A stretch of 64,000 nucleotides of DNA from Mucilaginibacter sp. SMC90 (GCF_022811725.1 NZ_CP094527.1:1240001-1304000); one strand, 5' to 3'; positions 41,881-51,140 are shown, counted from the stretch's first letter. Notes: generated by a model not told the origin, from the letters alone. Translations and numbers: made by a program.

Positions 41881-43764
41881 TTACGCCTGGGTATTAAAAG
41901 CCTGCATATCTATAAGCTTCTTGTAAAGACCATTGTTTTGAAGTAACTCGGTATGCGATCCCCGTTCAACAATGCAGCCATTTTCAAGAACAAGTATAAT
42001 ATCTGCGTTTTGTATGGTGCTTAAACGATGTGCGATAATAAGTGAGGTGCGGTTCTGCATCAGGTTATTCAAAGCTTCCTGCACAAGTTTTTCCGACTCG
42101 GTATCCAGTGCGGATGTTGCCTCATCCAATAACATAATGGGTGGATTGTTCAACACCGCGCGGGCGATACAGATGCGTTGGCGTTGGCCGCCCGATAGTT
42201 TTGTGCCGCGGTCTCCCGTGTTAGTTTGGTAGGCGTTAGTTGTTTCCATAATAAAATTATGGGCATTGGCTATGCGGGCAGCAGCTTCCACCTCCTGCTG
42301 TGTTACATTGGGTTTGCCGAAGGCGATGTTGTTAAAAATAGTATCGTTAAACAAAATAGACTCCTGGTTAACGATGCCCATTAATGCCCTTAATGATTCC
42401 ATGGTAACGGTTTGTATGTTTTTCCCGTCGATGGAGATCGTACCAGATTGAGGCTCGCTAAACCTTGGCAGCAAATCCATTAAAGTTGATTTACCACCGC
42501 CGGAGGGGCCAACCAGGGCTACTGTTTTTCCCTTCGGGATTTCGAAGCTAACGCCTTTTAATACATATTTTTCAGTTTCAACCTCAGGTTTTCCGGTATC
42601 TGCCGCTTGTTTACCATCAGGTTTAACGGTATAGGCAAATGATACGTTTTCAAATTTAACCTTATCCTCAAAGCCGGTAAGTTCTGTTGCATCGGGAGCA
42701 TTTACAATCAGGGGCTTCTCGTCTATCAGCGCCAGTACACGTTCGCCCGCCGCTATACCTGAGTGAATGTTGCTAAAAGAATCTGATATGGCCTTAGCCG
42801 GACGCATAACTTGCGAAAATAGCGCGATGTAAACGATAAAATCGGAGGCAGTTAAGGAGGTGCCGGTACCACTAATAATTAATGAGCCGCCGTATAACAC
42901 GATGCCTGCAACCATCAATACACCTAAAAATTCGGACACAGGTGAGGCCATTTGCTGCCTCTTGGCCATTGAACGGGTAATTCTTGAATATTCCCTGTTT
43001 TCGTGATCGAAACGGTTTTTTATAAACGGAACGGCATTAAATGCCTTGATAATCTTAATGCCCGATAAAGCTTCATCAAGGTTGCTGATCATGTTACTGT
43101 AAGTTTGCTGTGATTCGGCGGCCTGTTCTTTAAGGCGTTTCACTATCCTCGATATAATAAATGCTGAAACTGGGATTATCAGCATGGAAAACAAGGTTAG
43201 TTTAACGGATATTACAAACAGCATCACCAGGTAGGCAATCAATTGAAAAGGTTCTTTAAACGCCACCTGTAGCGTACCCGTAACGGAAAATTGCACCACC
43301 TGTACATCCGCCGAAATTTTTGACATGATATCGCCCTTGCGCTCGTTATTAAAATAACCCAAATGCAGGTTCATCACATTGTTAAATACGGTGCGGCGCA
43401 GGTTAAGTAACGTGTAGATACGCAGGTTTTCCATTATTCGCTGAGATAAATACCTGAATAGATTACTTAATAGTACTGACGTCACAATAGCTATACAAAC
43501 AAACTTTAAAGCACCAAGCGGGCCATAGTACTGATTGGCCGTATGTGCAAAAAATTCAAAGTCTTTAATAGGATCCCACCAGTTTTTAGGTTTAACAATT
43601 ATGGCAGTTGCGGCGTGCTTGTCAAAAATTGTGGTAAGCAACGGTGCGAGCAGCGCTATATTGAGCGTATTAAATATTACTGAAAATAAAGTACATATAA
43701 AATAAGGGAATGCGAATTTCCCTATAGGGCGTGCAAATGAAAGAAGCCTGAAATAAATCTTCAT
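41881..43764 (-). CDS. MsbA-like ABC exporter
   Basis: A 627-residue fused permease-ATPase exporter. Six membrane helices occupy about residues 15-330. The ATPase domain has Walker A GPSGGGKSTLMD, signature LSGGQRQRICIARAV and Walker B LLDEATSALD. An insertion of about 20 residues after YTVKPDG, containing ADTGKPEVETEKYV, sits before Walker A. The context of GT4, GT9 and DUF5672 genes suggests export of lipid A-core or another lipid. A perfect -7 box lies 18 bases before the ATG. Confidence 0.9.
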   Translation of the reverse strand: MKIYFRLLSFARPIGKFAFPYFICTLFSVIFNTLNIALLAPLLTTIFDKHAATAIIVKPKNWWDPIKDFEFFAHTANQYYGPLGALKFVCIAIVTSVLLSNLFRYLSQRIMENLRIYTLLNLRRTVFNNVMNLHLGYFNNERKGDIMSKISADVQVVQFSVTGTLQVAFKEPFQLIAYLVMLFVISVKLTLFSMLIIPVSAFIISRIVKRLKEQAAESQQTYSNMISNLDEALSGIKIIKAFNAVPFIKNRFDHENREYSRITRSMAKRQQMASPVSEFLGVLMVAGIVLYGGSLIISGTGTSLTASDFIVYIALFSQVMRPAKAISDSFSNIHSGIAAGERVLALIDEKPLIVNAPDATELTGFEDKVKFENVSFAYTVKPDGKQAADTGKPEVETEKYVLKGVSFEIPKGKTVALVGPSGGGKSTLMDLLPRFSEPQSGTISIDGKNIQTVTMESLRALMGIVNQESILFNDTIFNNIAFGKPNVTQQEVEAAARIANAHNFIMETTNAYQTNTGDRGTKLSGGQRQRICIARAVLNNPPIMLLDEATSALDTESEKLVQEALNNLMQNRTSLIIAHRLSTIQNADIILVLENGCIVERGSHTELLQNNGLYKKLIDMQAFNTQA

Positions 43765-43782
43765 TAAATAATTTTAAAAGTG

Positions 43783-43790
43783 CAAAGCTA
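43783..43790 (-). promoter_or_regulatory. -7 box for the ABC exporter gene
   Basis: TAGCTTTG on the minus strand, an 8/8 match to TAnnTTTG, 18 bases before the ATG at 43764. Confidence 0.6.
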
Positions 43791-43846
43791 ATAGTAATTA
43801 AGTAATTAAAACGAGCAAAAATATAGAAGCGATCAAGGCGTTTTAG

Positions 43847-44003
43847 CAAGATTTGCAAGGTAGTAGAAAAGGGCCGTTCAAAAACTGTTATGCCTTTATC
43901 AAAGATTGCGCTCAATTAAGCGTAAAAGGAAAAGCATACATGGCTGAAAACTATATATGGGAAAAGTATTAGATAAATTTGATACCGCTATCGATTATGT
44001 GAG
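43847..44003 (+). pseudogene. C-terminal remnant of a GT4-like glycosyltransferase
   Basis: The plus strand between two minus-strand genes reads, in one frame, a stretch ending AQLSVKGKAYMAENYIWEK. After one missing base near 43958 it continues in the next frame as VLDKFDTAIDYVSG. Joined, this resembles the C-terminus of GT4 glycosyltransferases (...GKAYMAENYxWEKVLDKF...). The upstream part of the gene is gone. It opposes the present GT4 gene, so it is not its own tail. The call rests on pattern similarity only. Confidence 0.5.
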
Positions 44004-44006
44004 CGG

Positions 44007-45074
44007 TCATTTTTCATCAAGTACTTCGCGATAAAGCCGTAAATATTGCTTTGCTGTTTCATCCCAGTTAAATTTTTGCGCATGGGCCTTTATTTTTTCG
44101 GATGGGTTGTTTTCGCGGAAATGCCGCATGCCTTCATCAAATGTTTTTTGCATCTCTTCACCATCAAAACTGGGGAAATAATAAGCACAATCTCCGGCAA
44201 TTTCGGGTAAAGAAGTATGAGTTGATACAAAAACTGGCTTGCCGTGGTGCATCGCTTCTATCACCGGCAAGCCAAAGCCTTCGGCTATTGAAGGAAAAAC
44301 GAATGCTTCACAATTTTTATAATACCAGGCTTTATCATTATCTGATATTGTTCCGATTATTTTTACTCTGTTTTCAACACCGTATTTTTTTGCCTCTGCC
44401 ATAACTTCGTTTTCATACGGGGTTTTTATCCCGGCTATAATAAGCTCAAAGTCGTTATTGGCCAGTAATGCCGGTAAAACGTGGAAGTTCTTCTTTGCCG
44501 AAACTATACCTATGGTGAACAGAAAGTTGTGTTTAGGCTGGTATGCCGGTAAGTGTCCTTCAGGTAATTCAAGTTTGTCGGCACCGTTGTAAATGACAGT
44601 TAATTTATCAATAACGTTGGGAAAATAAGTAGCAACATCATCTGCTGCAAATTTCGATATGGTTACTATACGATGGCATTTGTTAATGCGTTCACCCAGT
44701 TTTTTCAGGTAATGTTTTAATTTTTTTTCACCGATATTTTCATGGATCTGGTTAATGTCATGTATAGTCATGATCTTTTTATACTTACTGCGTACCTTTT
44801 TTGGTTTCAGCCTTGAAAATTGATCGGTAAAATGGAATAGCTTTATATTGTCTTTGTTTATGAAAAAAAACTTATGATATTTTTGACGATAATGTCGCTT
44901 CACTTCATCATTATCAAAATCAGCTGTAGCATCATATAAAAAATAACTCAAATCAAAATTTTCGTTTTCTTTTATCAGTGCTTTTCCCAGGCTTCTCCCA
45001 AAATAAAATAAGCCAGTATTGGGATATTGCATCGAATCAAACGTTACCAATACACGAGGTTTATTCATATCCAT
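44007..45074 (-). CDS. Glycosyltransferase family 4
   Basis: A 355-residue GT-B glycosyltransferase. The N-terminal half contains RVLVTFDSMQYPNTGLFYFG, and the C-terminal half contains the nucleotide-sugar-binding segments FTIGIVSAKKNFHVL and FPSIAEGFGLPVIEAMHHG, including the EX7E motif. A mannosyl- or other sugar transferase for LPS or glycan is likely, with unknown specificity. Its start overlaps the stop codon of the GT9 gene by 10 bases, so the two are cotranslated. Confidence 0.88.
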   Translation of the reverse strand: MDMNKPRVLVTFDSMQYPNTGLFYFGRSLGKALIKENENFDLSYFLYDATADFDNDEVKRHYRQKYHKFFFINKDNIKLFHFTDQFSRLKPKKVRSKYKKIMTIHDINQIHENIGEKKLKHYLKKLGERINKCHRIVTISKFAADDVATYFPNVIDKLTVIYNGADKLELPEGHLPAYQPKHNFLFTIGIVSAKKNFHVLPALLANNDFELIIAGIKTPYENEVMAEAKKYGVENRVKIIGTISDNDKAWYYKNCEAFVFPSIAEGFGLPVIEAMHHGKPVFVSTHTSLPEIAGDCAYYFPSFDGEEMQKTFDEGMRHFRENNPSEKIKAHAQKFNWDETAKQYLRLYREVLDEK

Positions 45075-46057
45075 GTTTTAATTTTCTCTGCCACCATAAA
45101 CGGCGTAATTGTTTCTAAATTGCTTGTCCCGCTTTCCATAAATCCGGCCCTTTTACCAACAGGGGCCCACCGGCCCGGGTGTATAGGCCTTAACGAGGGG
45201 AATAATCCAAGGGTATTGATCCCGGTTAAAGCAGCAATGTGCAGCGGGCCAGTACCCGAAGCAATAAGCCCGCCAGCTTTACTTATAAAAGCTATCAATT
45301 GCCCTAACGACATTTGCCCTGTCATGTCGCGTACGGTTGAGGGTAACGTCGGGATCCAGTTTGCAAGCAATGCTTTTTCATTTTCAGATCCGGTTATGAT
45401 GATGTTGAATTTATCGGGCGGAAGGATCTGAACAAGCTCCGCGAAATTATCAAGGCCCCACTCCATACCGCTGCCGTGCGATTTTGGATGAATGATGAGG
45501 TTAAATTTATCATTTACAAGTACAGCATCCAAGGCTGGTGTAAGCACAACAGCATTATGAAAATTATTGTGCGATATAATTTCGGGCAGAGAAGGTATTT
45601 GTTCAAGCCCTAACGGTTTCAACAAAACAAGGTTGAGCTGCGCCTCATGCAGATCTGATTTTTTGCGGCTCAATTTTACCAGCTTATTGCATGTATACCA
45701 ATGGAATACCCTGTTGGTTGTTCCTATCCGGAGTTTAATACCTGCCTGCCTTGCTATTTTAGCGATATGTTTATTGGGCAGCACATGTATTATGGTATCG
45801 ATATTTTGTTTTTGCAGATATTCAACCTGATGTTGTTCGGAGAGTTTTTTTAACTCATCGTAATTAATAAAAGCATCTATTGCTGCTATGGTGTTAATTA
45901 CAGGCTGCGTATAGGTGCGGCCTAAAAACGAAACTTTAGCACCGGGAAACAGTTGCTTAACGTAAGCAGCTACAGGTAATGTGAGTACAACATCGCCAAT
46001 GGCGTCAACCCTGCTTATTAAGATGTGCGTTGTTTTTATAGGATCGGTATCGGCCAT
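45065..46057 (-). CDS. Glycosyltransferase family 9 (heptosyltransferase-like)
   Basis: A 330-residue GT-B enzyme of the heptosyltransferase family. Landmarks are ILISRVDAIGDVVLTLPVA at the N-terminus, IIHPKSHGSGMEWGLDNFAELV in the middle and SGTGPLHIAALTGINTLGLF in the C-terminal half. Such enzymes add heptose or related sugars to the LPS inner core on the cytoplasmic face. It heads the GT9-GT4 unit; the exporter and DUF5672 genes lie downstream. Confidence 0.9.
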   Translation of the reverse strand: MADTDPIKTTHILISRVDAIGDVVLTLPVAAYVKQLFPGAKVSFLGRTYTQPVINTIAAIDAFINYDELKKLSEQHQVEYLQKQNIDTIIHVLPNKHIAKIARQAGIKLRIGTTNRVFHWYTCNKLVKLSRKKSDLHEAQLNLVLLKPLGLEQIPSLPEIISHNNFHNAVVLTPALDAVLVNDKFNLIIHPKSHGSGMEWGLDNFAELVQILPPDKFNIIITGSENEKALLANWIPTLPSTVRDMTGQMSLGQLIAFISKAGGLIASGTGPLHIAALTGINTLGLFPSLRPIHPGRWAPVGKRAGFMESGTSNLETITPFMVAEKIKTWI

Positions 46058-46373
46058 GTTTTAATAAATTACAATACGGGCAGATTAATGAAATGCTACA
46101 CATTAATTTGCAATGATAAGATTAAATCTGTTACAGGGTTAATGTAATTTTATATCATTGTTATGTTAATGTGCACCTTTTTACTTTGTGAAGTTTTAAA
46201 AGGCTTGCTTATTTCATCAGTATTGTCGTCTAAATTTGTGATATTTTGCTTAAGCGTTAGTTTTAAAACTGATCAGGCCGATTTATCAAATCAATTTAAG
46301 CCCGTTTAGCTTAAATATTGTAGATAAAGTGTTTGTTTATAATAGATACATTTGAACTTATTATCATTTTGCT
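46058..46373. promoter_or_regulatory. Divergent intergenic region with meaB promoter
   Basis: The 316-base gap separates the GT9 gene (minus) from meaB (plus). It carries two perfect -7 boxes on the plus strand: TAAATTTG at 46231-46238 and TACATTTG at 46347-46354. The latter is 19 bases before the TTG start of meaB and is the likelier promoter. No gene is seen. Confidence 0.5.
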
Positions 46374-47258
46374 TTGAAGCCGCATCAGAATACTAATAAT
46401 CAATTGGATTTTCGTGTAATAGCGCGCGCGCTAACTGTTGTTGAAAATGATCTTAAAGGAAGCGGCGCGTTGCTCAAAAGTCTGAAGTTTGATAATAACT
46501 GTCCGGTTATTGGTATAACCGGGCCGCCGGGAGCAGGGAAAAGCACCCTGGTAAACGGCATTATTGATATACTTTTGAAAGATGAAAAAAAAATAGCCGT
46601 ATTGGCTATCGACCCAACTTCACCCTTTAATTTTGGCTCGCTGCTTGGCGACAGGATCAGGATGGCGTCGCATTTTAACCATCCCGATGTTTTTATCCGG
46701 TCGTTGGCTACTCGAGGCTCCCTGGGCGGGCTATCGGCAAAAACTATTGAAATGGCAGATGTGCTAAGAGCCTCAGGATTTAATTATGTGCTGATTGAAA
46801 CAGTAGGTGTCGGCCAGTCTGAAATTGAAGTTGCAGGTCTTGCCGATATTACTCTGGTTGTATTGGTGCCCGAAGCCGGCGATGAAATTCAGCATATTAA
46901 ATCGGGCCTGATGGAAATAGCTGATGCCTTTATCATCAACAAAGCTGATAGGGAGGGAGCTGATGTATTTGCCAATAACCTGAAAAAAATCATTGGACAA
47001 AACCAGGACGCACAATTACCAGTGTTTAAAGCCATAGCATCACAAAATCAAGGGTTAGATAAAATAGCTGCTTTTATAAATCAACCCAATTTGAAGCAAA
47101 ATAACCGCCGTAAATTATTGCTGACCGAAAAAGTATACAAACTTATTCAGCAAAAAATGATGTCAGGAATAGATAAAAAAAAGCTTCAGCATGATATAGC
47201 TGAAGCTTTAATTGACTCAAATTTTAACCTGTATAGTTTTGTGGATACCTATGTATAG
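46374..47258 (+). CDS. meaB: Methylmalonyl-CoA mutase-associated GTPase MeaB (ArgK family)
   Basis: A 294-residue G3E-type GTPase that protects and loads B12-dependent acyl-CoA mutases. Walker A is GPPGAGKSTLVNG and the Walker B/switch region includes ETVGVGQSEIEVAGLADI; NKADREGAD gives the base-specificity motif. The start is an unusual TTG (46374), because an in-frame stop lies 21 bases upstream and the first ATG is far inside the GTPase domain. A -7 box lies 19 bases before it. Its probable client is the mutase subunit at 26885-28435. Confidence 0.92.
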   Translation: MKPHQNTNNQLDFRVIARALTVVENDLKGSGALLKSLKFDNNCPVIGITGPPGAGKSTLVNGIIDILLKDEKKIAVLAIDPTSPFNFGSLLGDRIRMASHFNHPDVFIRSLATRGSLGGLSAKTIEMADVLRASGFNYVLIETVGVGQSEIEVAGLADITLVVLVPEAGDEIQHIKSGLMEIADAFIINKADREGADVFANNLKKIIGQNQDAQLPVFKAIASQNQGLDKIAAFINQPNLKQNNRRKLLLTEKVYKLIQQKMMSGIDKKKLQHDIAEALIDSNFNLYSFVDTYV

Positions 47259-47328
47259 TATTTGATTAGCTTAATGTAAACAAGATGTAAATTCGGCTGA
47301 TTTGTTTATGTATATATAATGTAAATTA

Positions 47329-48618
47329 TTAACTGTTCATAATTTCTTCAATGTGCTCGGCTTCAACCGGAATGTTGCCCATTAAGTCGGTATTACCATT
47401 GCCGGTGATCAGGATATTATTTTCAAGGCGGATACCCAATCCTTCTTCGGCAATATAAATTCCTGGTTCGCAGGTTAATATGTTCCCTGTTTCAAAAGAT
47501 TTATACCTGCTTGCATAATCATGAACATCCAACCCCAGGTGGTGCGAGGTGCCATGCATAAAGTATTTTTTATAAAGGGGTACGTTTTTATCTTGTTTCT
47601 CAACATCATGCCTGTCAAGCAGCCCCAGGCCTATAAGTTCACTTGTCATGATCTTGCCTACCTCATCCTGGTATTCACTCCAAACGGTGCCGGCCACTAT
47701 TAGTTTTGTGGCTTCGCGCATCACCTTTAAAACGGCGTTATAAACCTGGCGCTGGCGCGCGGTAAAACGGCCGCTAACTGGTATTGAGCGCGTCATATCG
47801 GCATTGTAGTTACCATATTCGGCACCAAAATCAAGTAGTATCACATCGCCATCTTTACATATCTGGTTGTTATCATTATAATGTAATACAATAGCATTGG
47901 CACCTGAAGCTATAATAGGGTTATAAGCGTGTCCTGTAGCCCTTTGCCGGATAAATTCATGGATGATCTCGGCTTCAATTTCATACTCGGTTACACCCGG
48001 TTTGGTGTATTTTAAAACGCGTACAAAAGCATCGCGGGTAATATCGCAGGCCTTTTGTGTTAACCCAATTTCAATATCTGACTTTACTACCCGAAGGTCG
48101 CGTAAAATAGGTGCCGAGCGTGTATAATTATGAAGCGGATACTTTAATTTAAGAGCTTCATACATGCGATAGTCGCGATAGGGGACGGTATGCGCATAGC
48201 GGTCATTTTCATTGGTATTAATATATATATTTTCGGCATAGTTAATAACGCTGTGAAGTATAGTATCATATTCGCTCAGCCAAAAAATGCTTTCGATACC
48301 TGATGCTATGCGGGCTTCCTCTTTGGTGTATTTGTGGCCCTCCCAAATAGCTATATGTTCATTGGTTTGTCTTAAAAAGAGTACTTCTTTGTATGCTTTA
48401 TTAGGACAATCAGGATACAAAATCAGGATACTTTGCTCCTGATCAATGCCTGTTAAGTAAAAAAAATCTGGATTTTGCTTAAACATAAATGCCTGATCAC
48501 CACTGCGTGGAAACTCGTCATTGGCATGGAAAATAGCGATTGAGTTTGGTTTTGTTCTTGAAACGAAATTTTTTCTATTATTTGTAAATAAGCTATTTTC
48601 TATCGGCAAATATTTCAT
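47329..48618 (-). CDS. Aminopeptidase P-family metallopeptidase (M24B)
   Basis: A 429-residue M24B peptidase that removes N-terminal residues before proline. The N-terminal creatinase-like domain occupies about residues 1-165. The pita-bread catalytic domain holds the metal ligands in LDFGAEYGNYNADMTRS, HGTSHHLGLDVHD, LTCEPGIYI and IRLENNILI. It has no signal peptide and is probably cytoplasmic. It stands alone, divergent from the OmpA gene. Confidence 0.92.
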   Translation of the reverse strand: MKYLPIENSLFTNNRKNFVSRTKPNSIAIFHANDEFPRSGDQAFMFKQNPDFFYLTGIDQEQSILILYPDCPNKAYKEVLFLRQTNEHIAIWEGHKYTKEEARIASGIESIFWLSEYDTILHSVINYAENIYINTNENDRYAHTVPYRDYRMYEALKLKYPLHNYTRSAPILRDLRVVKSDIEIGLTQKACDITRDAFVRVLKYTKPGVTEYEIEAEIIHEFIRQRATGHAYNPIIASGANAIVLHYNDNNQICKDGDVILLDFGAEYGNYNADMTRSIPVSGRFTARQRQVYNAVLKVMREATKLIVAGTVWSEYQDEVGKIMTSELIGLGLLDRHDVEKQDKNVPLYKKYFMHGTSHHLGLDVHDYASRYKSFETGNILTCEPGIYIAEEGLGIRLENNILITGNGNTDLMGNIPVEAEHIEEIMNS

Positions 48619-48720
48619 ATTTATCGGGTGATTATTTTAGTAAATCAATTTTTTTTAGTTATTTGTGTAACTATTACAATTTTTGGAACAATGTTTGGTC
48701 ATGGATTCAAACATAATTAC

Positions 48721-48728
48721 TAAATTTG
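48721..48728 (+). promoter_or_regulatory. Promoter of the OmpA-family gene
   Basis: TAAATTTG, an 8/8 match to TAnnTTTG, 38 bases before the ATG. TTTG at 48694-48697 with a 23-base spacer is a possible -33 element. Confidence 0.5.
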
Positions 48729-48766
48729 AAAAAAATCACAATTAAAATCGTTTAATCTTAAAAACT

Positions 48767-50131
48767 ATGAATTATTCTACATTAAAGAAAACAGTCGCAT
48801 TGTCATTTGCTTCTTTGATGGTTGCTGGTTTGGCTAATGCGCAAACCGATTCAACCAAAACAACGGCAACTACAACGTCATCTGAAACCTCGACCGCTAA
48901 GGTATTTGGTGGTTTAGGCCAGTACAGGAAATTTAGCATCGGTATCAATGGTGGCGCTACCTCACAATCATTAGCAACCGGTGGTTCAACTGATTTCCAA
49001 AACAAAAAAATCAGCCTTGGTTACGGTATCTCGTTGAAAGAGCAATTAGCACATTCATTTGCTTTACAATTAGACCTGAACGGTGGTAAAATCAAAGGTG
49101 AAAACCCTGTTTCAGCTGCAGGTACTTACCGCGATACTTACGTTAGCTACGACACCAAATTTTGGCAAGCAAGCTTAAGCGCAGTTGTTAACGTTGCAAC
49201 TATCGATTTCATCCGTCGTAAAAACGCTGTTAACTTCTATTTCAAAGCAGGTGGTGGTTTAGCTATCTATGATCCAACTGTTACCCGTAACGGTGGTGCC
49301 GGTAATGTTACTAATCACTTCAAAAACCCAGGTTCTGACGATAGCCACTACGTAAAAGAGTTAGTTATACCTGTAGGTGCTGGTGTTAAATTCCGTTTAA
49401 GCGACGCTGTTGCCTTAGATTTGGGTTACACTCAAAACTATGTTGATGGTGATAACCTTGATGGTTTCAACAGAGCTTATCCTACTAAAGACCACTATTC
49501 TTACGCTTACGCTGGTTTAGACTTCACTTTAGGTTCAAAATCAAAACCAGTATTGGAGTGGGTTAACCCAGTTGCAATGATGTATGACGAACTGTATGAT
49601 GCAGCTTTACGTCAAGAAGTTGAAGCTTTAAAAGGCCGTGTTGCTAACGTTGAAACTGCAGTTAACGACCTGAAAAAAGATTCTGACGGTGACGGTGTTG
49701 CTGATCAGTTTGACAAATGCCCAGGTACTGCTGCTGGCAGCGTAGTTGATGGTTCTGGTTGCGTTATCGTATTCCCTAAAGATACTGTTGCTACTCCTGT
49801 TGCTACTGCTTACTCAAACATCCAGTTTGAATTTGATAGCTCAGTATTACGTACTTCATCTTACCCAGTGTTAGATGCTACTTCAGCTGACTTACGTTCA
49901 TCTGGTTCTGCTGTTGAAGTTGACGGTTTCGCTTCATCTGAAGGTACTGCTGCTCACAACTTATCATTATCTAAAGACCGTGCTAACTCAGTAAAAACTT
50001 ACTTAGTTAACTCTGGTGTTGATGCTAAGAAAGTGAAAGTAAAAGGTTACGGTGAAACTAACCCAATTGCTGACAACTCAACTGAAGAAGGCCGCGTACT
50101 TAACCGTCGTGTTCAATTCAAAAAGAAATAA
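48767..50131 (+). CDS. OmpA-family outer-membrane protein
   Basis: A 454-residue outer-membrane protein. Signal peptide about 1-25 (ending GLANAQ). A beta-barrel domain (about 45-265) is followed by a short coiled region (EVEALKGRVANVETAV) and a calcium-binding thrombospondin type 3-like DSDGDGVADQFDKCPG. The C-terminal OmpA domain (about 350-454) has FEFDSSVLR, VDGFASSEG and KVKGYGETNPI, the peptidoglycan-binding signature. Codon use looks strongly biased, as in abundant proteins. Monocistronic, with a strong terminator. Confidence 0.93.
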   Translation: MNYSTLKKTVALSFASLMVAGLANAQTDSTKTTATTTSSETSTAKVFGGLGQYRKFSIGINGGATSQSLATGGSTDFQNKKISLGYGISLKEQLAHSFALQLDLNGGKIKGENPVSAAGTYRDTYVSYDTKFWQASLSAVVNVATIDFIRRKNAVNFYFKAGGGLAIYDPTVTRNGGAGNVTNHFKNPGSDDSHYVKELVIPVGAGVKFRLSDAVALDLGYTQNYVDGDNLDGFNRAYPTKDHYSYAYAGLDFTLGSKSKPVLEWVNPVAMMYDELYDAALRQEVEALKGRVANVETAVNDLKKDSDGDGVADQFDKCPGTAAGSVVDGSGCVIVFPKDTVATPVATAYSNIQFEFDSSVLRTSSYPVLDATSADLRSSGSAVEVDGFASSEGTAAHNLSLSKDRANSVKTYLVNSGVDAKKVKVKGYGETNPIADNSTEEGRVLNRRVQFKKK

Positions 50132-50153
50132 TATCTGATTAAATATTATTTGC

Positions 50154-50187
50154 GAAGGCTCCGGATAACCCGGAGCCTTCTTTGTTT
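50154..50187 (+). terminator. Rho-independent terminator after the OmpA gene
   Basis: The perfect stem GAAGGCTCCGG/CCGGAGCCTTC is followed by a T-rich tract. Confidence 0.85.
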
Positions 50188-50255
50188 TATAAGGTTTTAT
50201 ATTGGATAGTTATACCTTATATATAGGTATGGTTTTACAGCGGGGAAATTTTGTG

Positions 50256-50263
50256 TAAATTTG
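50256..50263 (+). promoter_or_regulatory. -7 box for the small membrane protein-ridA unit
   Basis: TAAATTTG, an 8/8 match to TAnnTTTG, 4 bases before the ATG at 50268. TTTTA near 50233, with a 19-base spacer, is a possible -33 element. Confidence 0.5.
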
Positions 50264-50267
50264 TGTA

Positions 50268-50411
50268 ATGTATTTTTTCAGGAAAAAAGACCCAAACAGG
50301 CCCGATAATTTTAATTTGCGGGTGATGCATTTTATAAATGCGCTGGCTATTATTATGTTCCTGGCCGGGATCATCTGGAAACTGGTACAGGTATTTATAT
50401 TTAAAAAATGA
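50268..50411 (+). CDS. Small single-pass membrane protein upstream of ridA
   Basis: A 47-residue protein: a basic N-terminus (MYFFRKKDPNRPDNF) followed by one hydrophobic helix (about residues 23-42) and a short KK tail. It has its own -7 box, and its stop codon overlaps the ridA start (ATGA). Charge, length and coupling argue for a real gene. A similar RKKDPNRPxNFNLR-type membrane protein may be widespread in Bacteroidota (recollection, unverified). Function unknown. Confidence 0.65.
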   Translation: MYFFRKKDPNRPDNFNLRVMHFINALAIIMFLAGIIWKLVQVFIFKK

Positions 50412-50785
50412 AAGCAATCATCAATACTAACAATGCACCTGCCCCTATAGGGCCATATAGCCAGGCTGCTTTAGCCGGTGGATTTTTATTCGTGTCAGGC
50501 CAGATCCCTATCGACCCGTTAAGCGGTGAACTCATCAGCAGTGATATCAAAGCTGAGGCTACACAGGTAATGGAAAACATTAAAGCCATTTTAACCGAAG
50601 CCGGTTTGGGGTTTGATAACATTGTAAAAACCAGCATCTTTTTAACCGATCTGCAAAACTTTGTGCAGGTTAACGAAGTGTACGGCACCTATTTTACGGC
50701 CGATTTCCCGGCCCGCGAAACCGTTCAGGTATCCGCTTTACCTAAAGGGGTAAACGTTGAGATCTCGGTTATAGCGGTTAAATAA
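50408..50785 (+). CDS. ridA: RidA-family enamine/imine deaminase
   Basis: A 125-residue cytoplasmic RidA/YjgF protein that hydrolyses reactive enamines and imines released by PLP enzymes. Family marks are APAPIGPYSQA, FLFVSGQIPIDP and the C-terminal PARETVQVSALPKG with the active-site arginine. Its start overlaps the preceding stop codon by ATGA, so translation is coupled to the 47-residue membrane protein. Full family length. Confidence 0.95.
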   Translation: MKAIINTNNAPAPIGPYSQAALAGGFLFVSGQIPIDPLSGELISSDIKAEATQVMENIKAILTEAGLGFDNIVKTSIFLTDLQNFVQVNEVYGTYFTADFPARETVQVSALPKGVNVEISVIAVK

Positions 50786-50828
50786 GATTTTTGATTTCGG
50801 AATTCGGATGTTCGATTTCGGATTTTTT

Positions 50829-50920
50829 TCTGAACCAGGGATTTGCGGGATTTGAGCATCTATCGGAGTCTTTCAGTATTCTATCAATTCTTGAATCCTG
50901 TAAATTCTGATTCGGATAAC
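50829..50920. repeat. TCTGAACC-family palindromic repeat
   Basis: Begins TCTGAACCAGGGATTTG and ends with a TCTGATTCGGAT-type end; a member of the family at 1387, 5806, 51051 and 54953. Confidence 0.6.
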
Positions 50921-51050
50921 TTTGCGTAGGGATAGGAGCGGATACCGGCTATGCGGTTAAGGCCTGCAGGGGTATGAGTGGATAGCCCGGCCGCAGGAAC
51001 GCCCAAATTTTTAATTTTGGAATTTGGATGTTCAATTTCGGATTTTGAAT

Positions 51051-51140
51051 AATTTGAACCGGATTTAAACGAATTAGAAGCTTTATTAGATTGGTTTTGC
51101 ATTCAATAAATTCCTTGATTCAATAAATTCGGGTTCAGAC
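51051..51140. repeat. TTGAACC-family palindromic repeat
   Basis: Begins AATTTGAACCGGATTT and ends GGGTTCAGAC. A second repeat of the same family within the 434-base ridA-recG gap. Between the two copies lies a 130-base stretch with a further short repeat (GGAATTCGGATGTTCGATTTC near 50800 and GGAATTTGGATGTTCAATTTC near 51019). No gene is seen. Confidence 0.6.

Noticed and set aside
43670..43915. 81-codon minus-strand frame across the exporter start
   Set aside because: It overlaps the start of the ABC exporter gene in another frame and has no family features.
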